NCBI GenBank assembly: GCA_002337085.1
Contig: DDFH01000006.1
Coordinates: 29,098 to 93,097 of the forward strand
Length of the DNA stretch: 64,000 bases
DNA from: Hyphomonadaceae bacterium UBA1933
GTDB lineage: Bacteria > Pseudomonadota > Alphaproteobacteria > Caulobacterales > Aquidulcibacteraceae
Direction: 5' to 3'
Shown: piece by piece, positions 62,147 to 64,000 of the stretch
How the letters are laid out: each line of letters begins with the position of its first letter
Position numbering within the stretch: the stretch's first letter is position 1
Notes under the pieces: generated by a model
The model's database searches: none
The model's input: the letters and a program-made list of their open reading frames with translations, nothing else
Told to the model about the DNA's origin: nothing
Position numbers and translations under genes: made by a program

Positions 62147-63955
62147 CTACTTGATTTTAAATTGATTCCGCATTCCAAGCGTTAGTAAGAAAAGAAATAT
62201 TACTGATAACAAGGTCTGAACGGTAGTAAAAATAGTTACTCCAAAAGGAACAATGGTTTCCTCATTAGCAGTTACTATATTATCTTTGTATAAACATCCA
62301 ATGTCATATGAGTATCGATCATTATTAAAGCTATTTGGCAACAGCATGGTTTTTTGAAATGAAATACTCAATGAAGAAATAATCTTATTACCTTCACTGT
62401 TTCTACAACGATAAAGTTCTATATCAGACAAATTTAATGATGATAATAAATAGATAGTTGCAAATAATACAAAGCTTATGAATAACCAAATAATTGGTTT
62501 TTGGATAGAATACCCAAACTCTGAAAATGTTTGATAAGCATAATTTGAAATATTATTAATAAGGTCGAGCTTGGAATACTTGCGCTTGTTAATTAATTCA
62601 TTTCCAAAAGCAAATCTCTCTAAGTCTGTATTGTGCGATTGAATTGCAACTCTTCTTATAGAACGCCAATGGTTCGAATAATCAAATTTCGGATAATTAA
62701 GGGAATTTGCATTAATTTTTAAATTATTAATCGTGAGGTCTGGAGATACTTTAAAATAACTATCTTGGAAAGATGGCGGCACCTCAAAAACACAATTTGA
62801 CAGGCTAAGATTCCCTTCACAATATAGCCCAGAAAAATCTACGTTAGACATGAATACAGTATTTGATAAATCTAGCTTTTTTAATATTTTCGAGTTAGCA
62901 AATGATACGTCGTTTAGAAATTGATTTCCAACCAAACCTACAAAAGAATTAAATTCATTATTCGTCAAAGACAGCGTGCCAAATTCAAGAAAACCTCTTA
63001 TGACTATAATACCATCCCACGAACTACCTGTAAGATTAAGGATGCTTTTGTAATTAAACGTTTGAAAATATGAAACTCCTGATATTTTACATAATTCAAT
63101 TGTCAAATCTTTTGTAGTTTCATTTAATGAAACAAATAAATTTCCTTGAATCTCGCATTCAAGCACTGTGAAATCTGCATTGGTCTCACAATATGATATA
63201 TCCATGCCTTCTACAAAAGTATTTTTATAGATTTCTACAGGCTTTGCAAAAAAGCAATTTTTAATAGATAACTTTAAGACAGTATTTTCATTTAAAACAT
63301 ACTCATCATTAAAGTGGTTATTCTTGAAAAGAAGCCTAACTCCAGATAGTGAAGTAAAAACACCAAATGACCCATTAAAATTATTATTAAAGAAGCTAAA
63401 CTCACATTTATTATAATTTATATCTCTTTTCCGCAAAAAACCATTTAGTTTAAAACCTTTCGAAAAGCTATTATTAGTAAAGGTCATTTTATTTACTAAA
63501 TAAAGCCCCTCAAAAACCATTTCATCACGAAGTTCGCAATCTGAAATATTTAATTCCCTTATTGTTGTATCTTTAAAAAGATAACCTTTTAAAAATTTAC
63601 AACCAACAAAATGAATTTTTTGAGAACAATTGAAGCTATCAAATATTATTTGATCTTTAAATTCACAGTTTTTGAAATATATTTCTTTATTTCTACCTCG
63701 AAGCACAACCTGCGAGGGCAGGATTATGTTTTCAATAGTTAATGACTTAAATGCATCATCAATAAAAACTGTTGCATTGTTTAGCCATTCACTTATATGC
63801 GGCACATCAGAGTAAGTAATATTTTTATTATTTGACTTAACGTCCCAATCGTTTGATTCAATAAAGTCATGCTTGTTTTTGAGCATATGATTTGCCCAAC
63901 TGTTCCAATTTTCCGAGCCAAGTATATATTTTTTTTCAAACTCGCTTAGATTCAA
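62147..63955 (-). CDS. pentapeptide/beta-helix repeat protein with two C-terminal membrane helices
   Basis: 602 residues, unusually AT-rich compared with the serine operon next to it. Residues about 70-420 consist of degenerate repeats of roughly 20 residues with F, N, C and L at regular spacing (for example CEFKDQIIFDSFNCSQ, and DLSNTVFMSNVDFSGLYC near 360), as in pentapeptide-repeat beta-helices. Two hydrophobic helices follow (about 478-500 and 565-592) and a LGMRNQFKIK end shared with membrane-anchored pentapeptide proteins. Function unknown; similar proteins are often mobile or found near defence genes. TTG 63955 is only a guess for the start: the frame is open to 63997 and reads KEWCSGLNLSEF, which may also be protein, so the start or a frameshift lies near the edge. 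Confidence 0.7.
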   Translation of the reverse strand: MNLSEFEKKYILGSENWNSWANHMLKNKHDFIESNDWDVKSNNKNITYSDVPHISEWLNNATVFIDDAFKSLTIENIILPSQVVLRGRNKEIYFKNCEFKDQIIFDSFNCSQKIHFVGCKFLKGYLFKDTTIRELNISDCELRDEMVFEGLYLVNKMTFTNNSFSKGFKLNGFLRKRDINYNKCEFSFFNNNFNGSFGVFTSLSGVRLLFKNNHFNDEYVLNENTVLKLSIKNCFFAKPVEIYKNTFVEGMDISYCETNADFTVLECEIQGNLFVSLNETTKDLTIELCKISGVSYFQTFNYKSILNLTGSSWDGIIVIRGFLEFGTLSLTNNEFNSFVGLVGNQFLNDVSFANSKILKKLDLSNTVFMSNVDFSGLYCEGNLSLSNCVFEVPPSFQDSYFKVSPDLTINNLKINANSLNYPKFDYSNHWRSIRRVAIQSHNTDLERFAFGNELINKRKYSKLDLINNISNYAYQTFSEFGYSIQKPIIWLFISFVLFATIYLLSSLNLSDIELYRCRNSEGNKIISSLSISFQKTMLLPNSFNNDRYSYDIGCLYKDNIVTANEETIVPFGVTIFTTVQTLLSVIFLFLLTLGMRNQFKIK

Positions 63956-64000
63956 CCCACTACACCATTCTTTATTATTAATTAGATTTTCATACCTTTA

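Noticed and set aside
1..64000. CRISPR arrays, tRNA or rRNA genes, insertion sequences, prophage
   Set aside because: No spaced direct repeats of CRISPR size, no recognisable tRNA or rRNA core, and no transposase, integrase or phage structural frame seen on either strand.

Overview
This 64-kb window comes from a low-to-moderate GC alphaproteobacterium, probably free-living or at least metabolically versatile. The main pointers are a 1,632-residue NAD-glutamate dehydrogenase, a CcmAB cytochrome-c maturation ABC exporter, an XRE regulator of the alphaproteobacterial type, an endonuclease-type MutL, the alphaproteobacterial forms of SerC and MetZ, a speF-type RNA leader in front of ornithine decarboxylase, and a serC-type leader in front of serC. 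I cannot place it to order. Most of the window is ordinary core chromosome. I saw no rRNA, tRNA, CRISPR array, transposase or integrase.

Layout. 1-5.1 kb: a truncated FkbH/HAD-like gene, ettA, an AT-rich orphan gene behind a perfect palindrome, a small zinc-ribbon protein, then a repeat-rich gene-free stretch. 5.1-14 kb, mostly minus strand: a MarR-GNAT fusion with a double operator, NAD-glutamate dehydrogenase, an AI-2E-type permease, ccmB, ccmA and hisI. 14-25.7 kb: MATE exporter, TM2 protein, XRE regulator, 3-hydroxybutyryl-CoA dehydrogenase, a double-receiver protein, chorismate mutase, parE, aldehyde dehydrogenase, a structured element, and a likely lspA-lipoprotein-mutL operon. 25.8-41.5 kb, the envelope section: MHS-type transporter, two TorF-family porins flanking two RNA methyltransferases and an OmpA/HhH pair, a giant YdbH-like protein and an M23 peptidase; then mutM, a TetR regulator, a small lipoprotein and a glutamine amidotransferase.

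41.9-50.1 kb, energy and polyamines: sdhCDA without an adjacent sdhB, a TonB-C-terminal protein, a ferredoxin reductase-ferredoxin pair, and ornithine decarboxylase plus a deoxyhypusine-synthase-like gene behind the speF leader (probably putrescine, then homospermidine). 50.1-56.5 kb: tandem AraC paralogues, an 800-bp AT-rich gene-free region with an orphan terminator, and methylmalonyl-CoA mutase as a short beta-like subunit plus a full catalytic subunit. The last 90 bp of the catalytic gene are duplicated. 56.6-64 kb: DUF1294 protein, GT2 glycosyltransferase, metZ, the serC-serA operon, and a pentapeptide/beta-helix membrane protein in AT-rich DNA at the right edge.

Two families of short dispersed palindromic repeats sit between genes. 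The most unusual observations are the duplicated mutB tail whose differences are all synonymous, the switch-like speF leader with an anti-Shine-Dalgarno segment, the 68-nt structured element near 22.6 kb, the small-RNA candidate near 52.8 kb, and the GGGG-containing heptamer repeats that form the ribosome-binding region of one AraC gene. I did not find a clear multi-gene system that looks wholly new.
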